Source: Saccharothrix sp. HUAS TT1 (GTDB lineage: Bacteria; Actinomycetota; Actinomycetes; Mycobacteriales; Pseudonocardiaceae). Taken from it: a stretch of DNA of 64,000 bases. The stretch's first letter is position 1. Each line of letters opens with the position of its first letter. A model generated the notes under the pieces. It was not told the DNA's origin. It saw nothing but the letters and a program-made list of their open reading frames with translations, and searched no databases. The translations under genes were made by a program, and so were the position numbers. Where the stretch lies: positions 5,456,001-5,520,000 of the forward strand of contig NZ_CP160453.1 in NCBI RefSeq assembly GCF_040744945.1, read 5' to 3'. Positions 40,085 to 48,387 of this stretch are shown here, one piece after another.

Positions 40085-42573
40085 GCCTTCCTCAATCCGA
40101 TGACCTTCTCCTGCTCCTCCTGCGGGAGCAGCCTGATCAGCCGCTGGTTCACCGCGTCCAGCGTCCGGGCGTCGCGCGACGCGAGCGCCCGGCTGCCCTC
40201 CCGCACCAGCGCGCTGGCCTGGGTGGACGGCGGCACCATGCCCTGCAGCGCGTAGAACAGCTTCACCGGCCAGTCCGGGCCGCGCCGCTCCAGTTCGAGC
40301 AGGAACGTGCCGACCCGCTCGATCTGCGCCCGCACCGCGGCCAGGTCGCCGGAGTCGATGGCGTCGGCCGAGCGGCGGCGCAGCTCGCCCAGCTCCTGCC
40401 GGTCCGCGGGCGTGCCGGTCTGCTCGGTCAGCTCCGCCGCCTCTTCGAGCATCGCGTGCAGCTGGTGCGTCAGCGTCGGCAGCTCCAGCGCGTCCTCGAT
40501 GTCGTCCAGCTCGGCCTGCAGGTCGCGCAGCCGCTCCTCGGCCGCGGCCGCCGCGCCGGTGTCGACCTTGGCCGCGCCGACCTGGTCGCGCGCGGTCAGC
40601 ACGGCGCTCTCGTCGTCCAGCTTGTCCAGCCGCTGCTGCGCCTGCGCCGACGACGAGGTGGTCGCCTTGGAGCGCAAAGCGCCCAGGCGGGTCTCCACCT
40701 CGTCCAGCTGGCCGCGCAGCACGTCCGGCGCCAGCGTGCGGACCTCGAGCACGTTGATCTCGGCCTCGAACTGCGCCTGCACCAGCGGCACGTCCGCGAC
40801 CACGGTCACCAGGCCCGAGGTGTCCATCTCGATCGTCACCTCGACCTCGGTGCCCGCGGGCAGGTCGATCCGCACGTCCCGCGGCCGGATCTCCAGCACG
40901 CCGACCTGGCGGTTGCGGTCGCCCCGGTCGTGCTCGCCCTGCACGACCGGGATGCGCACCACCGCGTCGGCGTCGTCGCGGTGCAACGCGCTGGACGTGC
41001 GGAACACCTCCCGGACCCGGGTGGGCAGGGTCGTGCCCTTGCGCAGCATCCGCGCGAACGCGCGGTCGGCGAGCCGGATGCCCAGCGAGTGCGTCGCGCC
41101 GACGCCGCCGAACTCGAAGTCCCGGTGCGTGATCGACAGCGTGTCCGGGGTCAGCTTGCGCCGGGTGCCCGCGCCGTCGGTCAGCTCCACGGTGAACCGC
41201 GAGATCCGGTGCGGGTCGACGTCGACGTCGGTGGCGAACGCGCCCTTGGCGTTCAACCCGATCCGGCCGGACTGGAACGGCGGCCGGCCCTCCGGGTTGC
41301 TCAGCAGCACCGAGTACTCGGTCCAGTCCACCTCGGTCGAGCTGCGCAACCGGCCCGCCACGGTCGGTGTGGTCGTGGTGACGACGGGCTCGTAGACCAG
41401 GTCGGCGACGAACTCGCCGGCCGGCAGCGCCGCGGTCGGCACCGTGCGCGGTCGGCGGATGGTGTTGGCGAAGATCGCCGCGCCGCGGGCGACGACCGTG
41501 GTCGGGTCCAGGCTGGTGTCGAGCCGGATGCCGATCCCGTCGTCCGGGTCGGCCAGCCGCTCGCGCAGGCCGGGCGCCAGCGTGACGCCGCCGACGAGCA
41601 GCAGGCGGTCGACGTCGTCCACGTCCAGCGACGCCTCCCGCAGCGCCGACCGGCACAGGTTGATCGCCCGGACGTAGAACGGCTCGGCGATCGAGTCCAG
41701 CTCGTCCCGCGTCAGCGTGTACTCGAACGTCTCCACGCCGCCCCGGCCGTCGGACAGGTCGACCGTCACGTCGGCGGACGCCCGGCGCGACAGCGAGATC
41801 TTCGCCTCCTCGGCGCGGCCCTTGAGCTTGCCGAAGTTGTCCCGCCACGCCGGGTTGTCCCGGCGGAAGTCGCGCAGCCCCAGCTCCCGGCTCGCCGCGG
41901 GCGCGAGCACCCGCTCGACCAGCGCCCAGTCGATCAGCTTGCCGCCCAGGTACGGGTCGCCCGCGTGGTTGAGCACCCGCAGGTCGCCGTCGCGCTTGCT
42001 GACCACGGCCGCGTCGAACGTGCCGCCGCCGAAGTCGAACACCATCCAGTAGCCGCGGTCGGCGCTGTCCCGGAAGCCGTAGGCGAACGCCGCCGCGGTC
42101 GGCTCCTGCACCAGCGGGCAGGCCGGGTCGAACCCGGCGAGCGCCGCCGCCTCGGTGGTCGCCTTGTTCTGGTTCAGCGTGAACGCGGCGGGCACGGTGA
42201 TCACCGCGAACTCCGGCGGCACGCCGTTGTGCGCGCGGTCGCCCGCGTCGCCGCGCAGCGACTTGAGCACTTCGGCGGACAGCTGCGGCGGCGTCAGCTC
42301 CCGCCCCGCCTTGACGAACCTGCGCCGCGCGTCGGCCAGGCCCATCTCCAGCTTGAACTCCGAGGCCGCGTTGTCCGGGTCGATCTCGACGTAGTCGCGC
42401 GCGCGGCGCCCCACGTGCACCGTGCCCGGCTTGGGCATCCAGATGGCGGACGGCGTGATGTCCCAGCCGTCGTTGCTCTTGATGACGACGACCTGGCCGT
42501 CCTCGACCACGGCGATGGCGCTGTTCGTGGTGCCCAGGTCGATGCCGTAGTCGATCGTGTCGCTGTCACGCAT
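40081..42573 (-). CDS. Divergent Hsp70 (DnaK-like) with inserted domain and C-terminal coiled coil
   Basis: 830 residues against about 620 for DnaK. The ATPase half is intact: phosphate 1 DLGTTNSAIAVV, phosphate 2 VFDFGGGTFDAAVV, adenosine motif LLLVGGVTLAPG. About 110 residues of beta-rich sequence follow (around 400-510), absent from DnaK. Then comes a substrate-binding beta domain (KGTTLPTRV, VQGEHDRGDRN). The lid is replaced by a long coiled coil and a C-terminal helical domain. The normal hydrophobic interdomain linker is not recognisable. The start overlaps the GrpE-like gene by 8 nt and has GAGG upstream. This is not the housekeeping DnaK. It is probably a dedicated, phospho-regulated chaperone, judging from its neighbours. 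Confidence 0.9.
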   Translation of the reverse strand: MRDSDTIDYGIDLGTTNSAIAVVEDGQVVVIKSNDGWDITPSAIWMPKPGTVHVGRRARDYVEIDPDNAASEFKLEMGLADARRRFVKAGRELTPPQLSAEVLKSLRGDAGDRAHNGVPPEFAVITVPAAFTLNQNKATTEAAALAGFDPACPLVQEPTAAAFAYGFRDSADRGYWMVFDFGGGTFDAAVVSKRDGDLRVLNHAGDPYLGGKLIDWALVERVLAPAASRELGLRDFRRDNPAWRDNFGKLKGRAEEAKISLSRRASADVTVDLSDGRGGVETFEYTLTRDELDSIAEPFYVRAINLCRSALREASLDVDDVDRLLLVGGVTLAPGLRERLADPDDGIGIRLDTSLDPTTVVARGAAIFANTIRRPRTVPTAALPAGEFVADLVYEPVVTTTTPTVAGRLRSSTEVDWTEYSVLLSNPEGRPPFQSGRIGLNAKGAFATDVDVDPHRISRFTVELTDGAGTRRKLTPDTLSITHRDFEFGGVGATHSLGIRLADRAFARMLRKGTTLPTRVREVFRTSSALHRDDADAVVRIPVVQGEHDRGDRNRQVGVLEIRPRDVRIDLPAGTEVEVTIEMDTSGLVTVVADVPLVQAQFEAEINVLEVRTLAPDVLRGQLDEVETRLGALRSKATTSSSAQAQQRLDKLDDESAVLTARDQVGAAKVDTGAAAAAEERLRDLQAELDDIEDALELPTLTHQLHAMLEEAAELTEQTGTPADRQELGELRRRSADAIDSGDLAAVRAQIERVGTFLLELERRGPDWPVKLFYALQGMVPPSTQASALVREGSRALASRDARTLDAVNQRLIRLLPQEEQEKVIGLRKA

Positions 42574-43120
42574 GGTCGTTCCTCACCTGGTCCCTCGGCT
42601 GGGTGGACGTGGTCTGGCCGTCGGGCGGCGGGCCGGCGACGATCACCTGACCCAGCTGGATGCGCCGGTCGTGCAGGTAGACCGTCGGCCGGACGGTCTC
42701 CACGACGACGTCCGCCGACCGCGCCGGGTCGGCCTCGAAGACCAGCACTTCGAGCGAGCGACCCGGGTGGAACGCGTCGCCGTCGTGCTCCTGGACCACC
42801 AGCCCGGCGTCGGTCAGCGCGTCGCGGCACGTCGTCAGGTGCCGCGCCGCCTGTCGGTCGCGCGGGGTGGACGGCTCGCCCGCGCGGGCGAGCCTGCGCT
42901 GCGCCCGCCACAGGTTCGTGGCGGCGTCGGCGAGCAGCTTCTCGTCCAGCTGCCGCGGCCGGGCGTGCTCGACGGGGTCGCGGACGTCGGCGAGCAGCCG
43001 CTCCAGCTGCTCGCGCAGCCCGTCGTCGGCGACCGGGGGTGGGATGCGGAACGCCCGGTGGTGGCGGCGCTGCCGCAGTTCCGCGCGCAACTCGGCGCGC
43101 AGCTTGGCGAATGGGCTCAC
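42566..43120 (-). CDS. GrpE-like nucleotide exchange factor
   Basis: 184 residues. The N-terminal helices are long and charged (LREQLERLLADVRDP). The C-terminal third has a GrpE beta-domain pattern: HPGRSLEVLVFEA, then VVETVRPTVYLHDRRIQLGQ. GrpE proteins release ADP from Hsp70. The GTG start overlaps the kinase stop (GTGA), with GAGGAG about 8 nt upstream. The next gene is the Hsp70, the expected partner. Similarity is by pattern, not by strong identity, so GrpE-like is the safe term. Confidence 0.75.
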   Translation of the reverse strand: MSPFAKLRAELRAELRQRRHHRAFRIPPPVADDGLREQLERLLADVRDPVEHARPRQLDEKLLADAATNLWRAQRRLARAGEPSTPRDRQAARHLTTCRDALTDAGLVVQEHDGDAFHPGRSLEVLVFEADPARSADVVVETVRPTVYLHDRRIQLGQVIVAGPPPDGQTTSTQPRDQVRNDHA

Positions 43121-44226
43121 ATCATCACTCCTCGACGCCACAGGATGAGCCGGTGCAGGTGCTGCCCGCGGATGCGGGGCGAGAGGTTGACCGCCTCTTC
43201 GAGCAGGTCGGCGGCGCGGTCGAGGCGGCCGGGGACGCGGGACAGCGCCAGCGCCTCGTCCAGCAGCCGCCGCGCGCGCTCGGACGGCGGGCGGGCGGCG
43301 ACCGCCTCGTCCAGCAGCCGCTGCGCGCGCTCGGTCGGCGGTGTGACCGCCAGGTCGTGCCCGGTCGACCGGCGGGCAACCCGGTCCCGGCGTTCGCGCA
43401 GCGCCGCGCCCAGCTCCAGGGCCGTGGCCGGGCGGTTGGCCGGGTCCACCTCCAGCATGGCCAGCACGATCCGGTCCAGGTCGCCGTCGACCGTGTCGTT
43501 GTAGCTGCTCGGCGGCAGCAGCGGCTTGTTGAACCGCGCCAGCGAGTAGGACGAGAACGGCTGCCCGTCGTCGAACGGGACGCGGTTGGTGAGCAGCAGG
43601 TACGCGATCGTGCCGACCGACCACACGTCGCTGGCGCACGAGTAGCCCTTGTTGCGCAGCACTTCCGGCGCCATGAACGCGTAGGTGCCCTGCGCGCTGG
43701 CCAGGTGCGTGAACGGGTCCGCCCGCTTGGCCAGGCCGAAGTCGCTGACCCGGACCCGCATGCCCGCGCCGTCGTAGCCGACCAGGATGTTGGCCAGGGT
43801 CAGGTCCCGGTGCACGATCGGCGGGTCCTGGTCGTGCGCGACCGCGAGACCCGCCGCGATCTGGGCCACCACCTCCGACACCAGGTCGGTCGGCGCCGCG
43901 GGCCGGTGCGCGGCGGCGAGCCGTTCCAGGTTGCCGCCCGGCACGTACTCCATGGTGAAGAACCCGCGCAGCCCCTCGGGCGTCTGCACGGTGCTCGCCT
44001 CGAAGAACCGGATGATGTTGGGGTGGCCCAACGTCGACAGCAGCCGGGCCTCGCCGAGCATGGCCCGGGTCTCGGCCTTGGAGGCCACCTTCTTGAACAG
44101 CTTCATCGCCTGCCAGCCCAGGTACTCGTGCCGCACCCGGTGCACCTCGGCGAACGCGCCCTCGCCGAGCAGGCGGTCGATGACCAGCGTGTCGCTGACC
44201 CGGTCACCGGCGTTGAGCAGCGTCAT
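43117..44226 (-). CDS. Hanks-type Ser/Thr protein kinase with C-terminal helical repeats
   Basis: 369 residues. The kinase domain is complete: Gly loop GEGAFAEV, Lys in AMKLFKK, Glu in GEARLLSTLGHPNI, HRDLTLANIL, DFG in VSDFGLAK, APE in FMAPEVL. Unlike PknB-type kinases it has no membrane span and no PASTA domain. The last 90 residues hold tandem helical repeats with the core ERARRLLDEA. The ATG overlaps the phosphatase stop as ATGA and has AAGGGGG upstream. It presumably phosphorylates the FHA protein and/or the chaperone encoded in the same array. Confidence 0.93.
   Translation of the reverse strand: MTLLNAGDRVSDTLVIDRLLGEGAFAEVHRVRHEYLGWQAMKLFKKVASKAETRAMLGEARLLSTLGHPNIIRFFEASTVQTPEGLRGFFTMEYVPGGNLERLAAAHRPAAPTDLVSEVVAQIAAGLAVAHDQDPPIVHRDLTLANILVGYDGAGMRVRVSDFGLAKRADPFTHLASAQGTYAFMAPEVLRNKGYSCASDVWSVGTIAYLLLTNRVPFDDGQPFSSYSLARFNKPLLPPSSYNDTVDGDLDRIVLAMLEVDPANRPATALELGAALRERRDRVARRSTGHDLAVTPPTERAQRLLDEAVAARPPSERARRLLDEALALSRVPGRLDRAADLLEEAVNLSPRIRGQHLHRLILWRRGVMM
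43251..43341 (-). repeat. Direct repeat of about 40 bp in the kinase 3' end
   Basis: Copies at 43251-43290 and 43301-43341, offset 51 bp (17 codons), share most positions. They encode the repeated helix core E-R-A-(R/Q)-R-L-L-D-E-A. This is in-frame internal duplication extending the kinase tail. Confidence 0.8.
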
Positions 44227-44894
44227 CGCGACCCCCTTGCCCCGAACTGCACCGCGATCACCGAGATGTCGTCCACCGCGCCGGAGTCGGCGGCGGCGTC
44301 GACCAGCCGGGCGCAGGCCGCCTCCAGGCCGTCGGCGGAGGTGAGCACCGCCGCGAGCGCGCCGTCGTCCACGCTGTTGGTCAGGCCGTCTGTGCAGAGC
44401 AGGATGCGGTCGCCCGCGACCAGCTCGTGCAGCGAGACACCGGGCACGACCGCGCCCGCCATGCCGACGAACCCGGTCAGCTGGCCGTCCCGGGCGTGGT
44501 CCTCGGTGAGCCGCCGGACCAGCCCGTCGCGGGCCAGGTAGACGCGGCTGTCGCCCAAGTGCGCCACCAGCGCCAGGCCGTCGCGCACGATCAGCAGCGC
44601 GACCGCGGCGCCGGTCGTGCCCGGCCCGGTCCGCGCGCCCGACCGGACCCGCGCGCTCAGCTCGGCCACCGCCTCGGCGACGGCGGGCGCCGCGTCCGGG
44701 CCGCGCAGCGCCGGCACCCGCTCCGAGGCGCGGGGGAGGAGGTCGACCACGACCTGGGCGGTGGCCGCCGCGTCCGCCAGCCCGCCCATGCCGTCGACCA
44801 CGGCGAACGTGCCGCTCTCCGGGTTCGCGGCCAGCCGGTCCTGGTTCTCGTCGTGCAGGCGGCCCGTCCGCGTCCGCGCCGCGCACTCGATCAC
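44223..44894 (-). CDS. PP2C-type Ser/Thr phosphatase
   Basis: 223 residues, canonical short PP2C: RTRTGRLHDENQDR, VVDGMGG, AHLGDSRVYL, RLTEDHA, LLCTDGLTN and a C-terminal DDISVIAVQF with the metal Asp. It has no membrane span, so it is cytosolic. GTG at 44894 overlaps the FHA gene stop (GTGA) and its own stop overlaps the kinase ATG. It should oppose the co-encoded kinase. Confidence 0.93.
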   Translation of the reverse strand: MIECAARTRTGRLHDENQDRLAANPESGTFAVVDGMGGLADAAATAQVVVDLLPRASERVPALRGPDAAPAVAEAVAELSARVRSGARTGPGTTGAAVALLIVRDGLALVAHLGDSRVYLARDGLVRRLTEDHARDGQLTGFVGMAGAVVPGVSLHELVAGDRILLCTDGLTNSVDDGALAAVLTSADGLEAACARLVDAAADSGAVDDISVIAVQFGARGSR

Positions 44895-45649
44895 GACGAG
44901 TCCCCGGCGTCGACGTTGAGCCGGTAGCCGATGCCCGTGATCGTCTCCAGGATCCGCGGGTTCGACGGGTCGACCTCGATGCACCGCCGCACGGCCCGCA
45001 CCACGCCGGCGATGTCCATCCGGTCGTACGAGCGGTGCGGCGCCCACTCCTCGCGCGAGCCCCACAGCGCGGTGATCAGCTCGGCGTGATCGCACGCGAC
45101 GGCCGCGCCGCCGGTGGTCCGGCCCGCCATGTAGCGCAGCAGCTGGTGCCCCTGCGGGCGCAGGCCGGTGATCGGCGTCTCGACGCCGTTCTCCCGCCGG
45201 TACGCGCGGGCGGCCACCCAGTCGTAGCGCAGGCTCGGCCCGGTGTGGCGCACCTCCGCGGCGGACCCGAACGGCGCCGGGCGGGTGGTGTGCGGGTCGA
45301 GGAAGGTCAGCTCCCAGTACAGCGGGCTGCCGTCGCGGTCCATGTCGCCGAGGATGAGCAGCGCGTCGCCGTGCTGGATCCGCTTGCGCCCCTGGAGCCG
45401 TTCGGTGACGTCGCCGTGCCGCAGCAGCGTGCCGTTGACGCTGGCGTTGTCGGTCACCGACCACATGCCGTCGGCGAAGTCGAGGGTGCAGTGCAGCCGG
45501 CCGACCCAGCGCTGCGGGTCGGGCCCGAGGGCCACGTCCGGCGCGTGGTCGGGCGCGGCCCGCCCGATGGTGACCGGGCCGCCGTCGAGTTCGACACCGC
45601 TGCGCGCCCCCTCCGGCGAGCAGACGCGCAATGTCATCGCCCGGACCAT
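44891..45649 (-). CDS. FHA domain protein with OmpR-like winged helix
   Basis: 252 residues. The N-terminal FHA domain shows TIGRA, VGRLHCTLDF and SVNGTLLRHG, which recognise phosphothreonine. The C-terminal 100 residues resemble the OmpR-type winged helix (LRPQGHQLLRYM, then NPRILETITGIGYRLN). It may therefore couple kinase activity to DNA binding, or use the winged helix for protein contacts. ATG 45649 has AAGGAG 8 nt upstream, the best ribosome binding site in the array, marking this as the first gene of the six-gene overlapping unit. A 27-nt motif lies 53-79 nt upstream. Confidence 0.88.
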   Translation of the reverse strand: MVRAMTLRVCSPEGARSGVELDGGPVTIGRAAPDHAPDVALGPDPQRWVGRLHCTLDFADGMWSVTDNASVNGTLLRHGDVTERLQGRKRIQHGDALLILGDMDRDGSPLYWELTFLDPHTTRPAPFGSAAEVRHTGPSLRYDWVAARAYRRENGVETPITGLRPQGHQLLRYMAGRTTGGAAVACDHAELITALWGSREEWAPHRSYDRMDIAGVVRAVRRCIEVDPSNPRILETITGIGYRLNVDAGDSS

Positions 45650-45701
45650 CACACCGACTCCTTCCGTCGGGTCGACTGTGTCCGACCGCCCGGCGGTCCG
45701 A

Positions 45702-45728
45702 CCATGGGAACGGGTTGGAACCGGGATG
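45702..45728 (-). promoter_or_regulatory. 27-nt conserved motif upstream of the FHA gene (copy 1)
   Basis: Matches 47963-47989 at 24 of 27 positions, same orientation. Shared core on the plus strand is CGGGTTGGAA followed by a conserved CGGGATG. GGAAC also recurs three times here (45707, 45717, 45729). Position before two genes of the same array suggests a common promoter or operator. Confidence 0.6.
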
Positions 45729-45734
45729 GGAACC

Positions 45735-47864
45735 TCATTTGAGGCTGCCCTGAACCGGCGTGCCGTCGGCCCTGCTCGCGGTGCACGCGGCGTACTTCGG
45801 CTTGTCCGGGGTGTCGGTCCACCAGCTCGAACCCGGCCACGTCGTGTGGTAGTGGTACGCGGCGTCCAGCCCCAGGTCGACCGCGGCCCGCAGGCAGGCC
45901 GCGTCGGCGGCGGCGTACACGGCGGCGTCGCCCGGCCACTGCTCCTCCGGCCGGTACAGCACCGGGTAGCCGATGACCTCGCCCCAGTGCGGCCGGTCGC
46001 ACCGGGCGAAGGCGACCTCGTGCGCGTTGGTGTCCAGGTTCCCCTTGTCCGCCACGCAGGAGCCCACGGGAGGGTTCGACCCGATGTCGATGCTGTGCAG
46101 GTCCCTGGTGAGGGTGAGGTCGTCGGCCCGCTCGCGGTCGGCGTCGACCAGGTTGTGCGCGGCCAGCGGCGCGTTGTCGACCCGGTGCACGACGCACGTG
46201 GCGTAGTTCTCGGAGCTCTTGCCGCCGTCGTTCCACGAGTCCTCGCCGGGATAGGCGTAGCGGGTGGTGTAGGTGTCGAACGGCAGGTCCTGCCGGGCCT
46301 GGCTCCACGCGCACTCGTAGCCGGCCCGCTGCCGGACCACTTCGTCACCGGGGTGCGTCGACGGGTTGTCCCCGACCGGGACGTAGGCCAGGACCTCGCC
46401 CCAGTGCTGCTCCTCGCACGGCACCGACGGCACCTGCCGCTTGTCGCCCTCCCAGCCGTCCTCGGTCGCGACGCACGTGCCCACCGGGGCGTTCCCCGAG
46501 GAGGCGTGGGAGAACAGGTCGACCGTGCCGTCGTCGCCGAACACCCAGCGCACACCCGCGAGGACCAGGGCCGCGAAGAGCAGCAGGGCGACCGCGCGCC
46601 ACACGCCGATGAACAGCCGCTTGACGCCGTCCCAGCCGGTGCGGCCGCGTGCGGGCTCGGACCACCGCGGTTGCCTCGGCGCGGGGACGTGCACGCCCAG
46701 GTCGCGCAGCATCTCGTCGATCTCCTCGGCGCCCGCCATGCCCGCCGCCCGCGCCCGCACCTGCTTGAGCATCCGCCTGGCGATGTCCCGGCGGCCGAGC
46801 GCGACCAGCTCGCGGACCTGCTTGCGGATCATCGCCATGGCGTCGGCCAGCTCGGTGATCGCGGCCTGGTTGCGCTCGATCAGCGTGACCGCCTGCGGGT
46901 CGCGGGCCAGCTCGGCCGCGGTCCCCAGCCACTTCCGGGCGTTCCCGGCGCCCTTCGAGCCGACCGTTTCGACCAGCTTGGTGGCGCAGTTGTTGAGCGC
47001 GATGGCGGTGTCGTCGCGGATGCTCGCCGTGCGCCGGTGCCGGTCGGGCGGCGCCAGGTCGTCGAGCTGGTCGAGCAGGTCCAGCACGACGTCGGAGACG
47101 ATCGCCGCGGCGGCGGCCGGGTCGTCGGCCGCGAGTTCGTCCGAAGCGTCCTTCAGGTGGGCGCGGACCTCCTCGTAGAGGGGTTCGGCGGCCCGCTCCA
47201 GCAGGTCGTCGGCCAGACCGGCGGGCGCCGGCCACTCGCGGACCCGGTCGGCCAGCCAGCCCCGGTCGGCGTCGGCCGCCGCGGCGAGCTGGACCAGCGG
47301 TGCGAGCAGCACGACCGGCATCTCGTCGCGCAGCAGGTCCACCACCGACTCGTCCAGCTGCCGGTCGTCCAGCGCGGCGACGCGGTGCCGGACGTGGTCC
47401 CAGAACGCGGCCCGGCGCAGCGCCCGGCCCCACAGCCGGCCGGCCTCGGGCCACAGCTGCTCCAGCTCGTCCAGCTCGTCGTCGGTCAGCTCGTCGCGGG
47501 CCTCCAGGTCCAGCGCCCGGCTGTGCGCCCGGACTGCCTCGTCGTGGTCGCGGTGCACCGACTGCGCGCACCCGCACGTCGCGCTGCCGGTGTCCCACAG
47601 CCAGAACAGCTCGTCCACCAGCCGTCGCCGCGGGTCGCCCAGGACCAGGTCGAACGCCCGCGCCACCTCGGCCGCGTCCACGTCCAGGTCGTGACCCAGG
47701 TCGACGTCCGCGCCGACTTCGAGCATCGAGGTGACCTTGTTGCGCAGCCGCCGCGCCGTCGGCCGGTCCGCGTCGGTCGGCAGCCCGGTCACCCGGAACG
47801 CGTTGCGCCGGTACAGCCGAGGGGTCGCGGCCTCCGCCAGGCCCGCCTTCACCGGGTCGCCCAC
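45735..47864 (-). CDS. Membrane protein: J-like N-terminus and tandem Septum_form-like extracytoplasmic domains
   Basis: About 709 residues; the start is uncertain (GTGs at 47867, 47864 or 47852 all fit, with G-rich sequence upstream). Residues 10-85 look like a J domain: NAFRVTGLPTDA, then VARAFDLVLGDPRRRLVDE, resembling the helix I and helix IV regions. No HPD tripeptide is present. A long helical region follows, then one membrane span (AVALLLFAALVLAGVRWVFG). Outside are two copies of a Cys-containing domain (VGTCVATEDGWEGDK with CEEQHWGEVLAY; VGSCVADKGN with CDRPHWGEVIGY) of the Septum_form type. It ends 86 nt before the FHA start and is the likely membrane partner of the chaperone array. 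Confidence 0.75.
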   Translation of the reverse strand: MGDPVKAGLAEAATPRLYRRNAFRVTGLPTDADRPTARRLRNKVTSMLEVGADVDLGHDLDVDAAEVARAFDLVLGDPRRRLVDELFWLWDTGSATCGCAQSVHRDHDEAVRAHSRALDLEARDELTDDELDELEQLWPEAGRLWGRALRRAAFWDHVRHRVAALDDRQLDESVVDLLRDEMPVVLLAPLVQLAAAADADRGWLADRVREWPAPAGLADDLLERAAEPLYEEVRAHLKDASDELAADDPAAAAAIVSDVVLDLLDQLDDLAPPDRHRRTASIRDDTAIALNNCATKLVETVGSKGAGNARKWLGTAAELARDPQAVTLIERNQAAITELADAMAMIRKQVRELVALGRRDIARRMLKQVRARAAGMAGAEEIDEMLRDLGVHVPAPRQPRWSEPARGRTGWDGVKRLFIGVWRAVALLLFAALVLAGVRWVFGDDGTVDLFSHASSGNAPVGTCVATEDGWEGDKRQVPSVPCEEQHWGEVLAYVPVGDNPSTHPGDEVVRQRAGYECAWSQARQDLPFDTYTTRYAYPGEDSWNDGGKSSENYATCVVHRVDNAPLAAHNLVDADRERADDLTLTRDLHSIDIGSNPPVGSCVADKGNLDTNAHEVAFARCDRPHWGEVIGYPVLYRPEEQWPGDAAVYAAADAACLRAAVDLGLDAAYHYHTTWPGSSWWTDTPDKPKYAACTASRADGTPVQGSLK

Positions 47865-47962
47865 CACACCCCCCGACACCGCGTCGCCAGTCCTGCCATC
47901 GCCATTCCCATCGAGGTCGAGCCGTTCGGCACCAGCAGCTTCGGCGACACGGGCGCCGCGAT

Positions 47963-47989
47963 CCATGTGAGCGGGTTGGAAACGGGATG
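47963..47989 (-). promoter_or_regulatory. 27-nt conserved motif upstream of the J-like/Septum_form gene (copy 2)
   Basis: Second copy of the motif at 45702-45728, differing at three positions. It lies about 100-125 nt upstream of the chosen start. Confidence 0.6.
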
Positions 47990-48094
47990 ATTGGACGCGA
48001 ACCCATGGAACGGCAACCGGTCGGTCGTCGGTCGGGGAAAGAACGACGTTCACCCGATCAGTCCAGCAACTCCTCCGCACAGTTGCGGTCCACC

Positions 48095-48123
48095 ATTCCC
48101 GATATTCTTTTATCGTCGGGAAT
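48095..48123. promoter_or_regulatory. Inverted repeat ATTCCCGA-N13-TCGGGAAT
   Basis: Perfect 8-bp arms at 48095-48102 and 48116-48123 with an AT-rich 13-nt spacer, unusual in this GC-rich window. It lies between divergent genes, 265 nt before the permease start. An operator is more likely than a terminator, because no gene ends here. Confidence 0.55.
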
Positions 48124-48387
48124 AGGCCGGTGTCGGTACGACGCCGACGACATCGGCGAGCACGCGAAGGCGGCGGACCGACCGGGCCGACGTTCCCCTC
48201 CGGCCCTGGCAGGGGACTGGCCACCGGGGTTCCGCGTCCGTTCGGACCGGGGGTTTCCCGCCCGGGAGATCCATTGAGGACCGATACCTTCGGGCAGCCG
48301 TATAGGAAGCACGTCCGGCGCGGACGGCGCCGGGACCGGCCTGGCACTGTCGCGAGCCCGAAGACGGCGCGACTGGCGGAGGACGCC

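Larger units (their letters stand above)
47865..48387. other. Divergent intergenic region (about 520 bp)
   Basis: No convincing gene. It holds motif copy 2 (47963-47989) serving the leftward array and an 8-bp inverted repeat (48095-48123) in an AT-richer stretch, probably serving the rightward permease. If the leftward gene used the ATG at 47966, about 100 nt less would be non-coding. Confidence 0.6.

Noticed and set aside
39185..41848. One long minus-strand frame joining the OmpA-like gene to sequence inside the Hsp70 gene
   Set aside because: Only the part from ATG 40084 has domain patterns; the rest is an out-of-frame shadow of the Hsp70 gene.
40075..44541. A 1488-codon plus-strand open frame across the chaperone array
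   Set aside because: Composition is that of a reverse-strand shadow, and real domains are found in the opposite genes.
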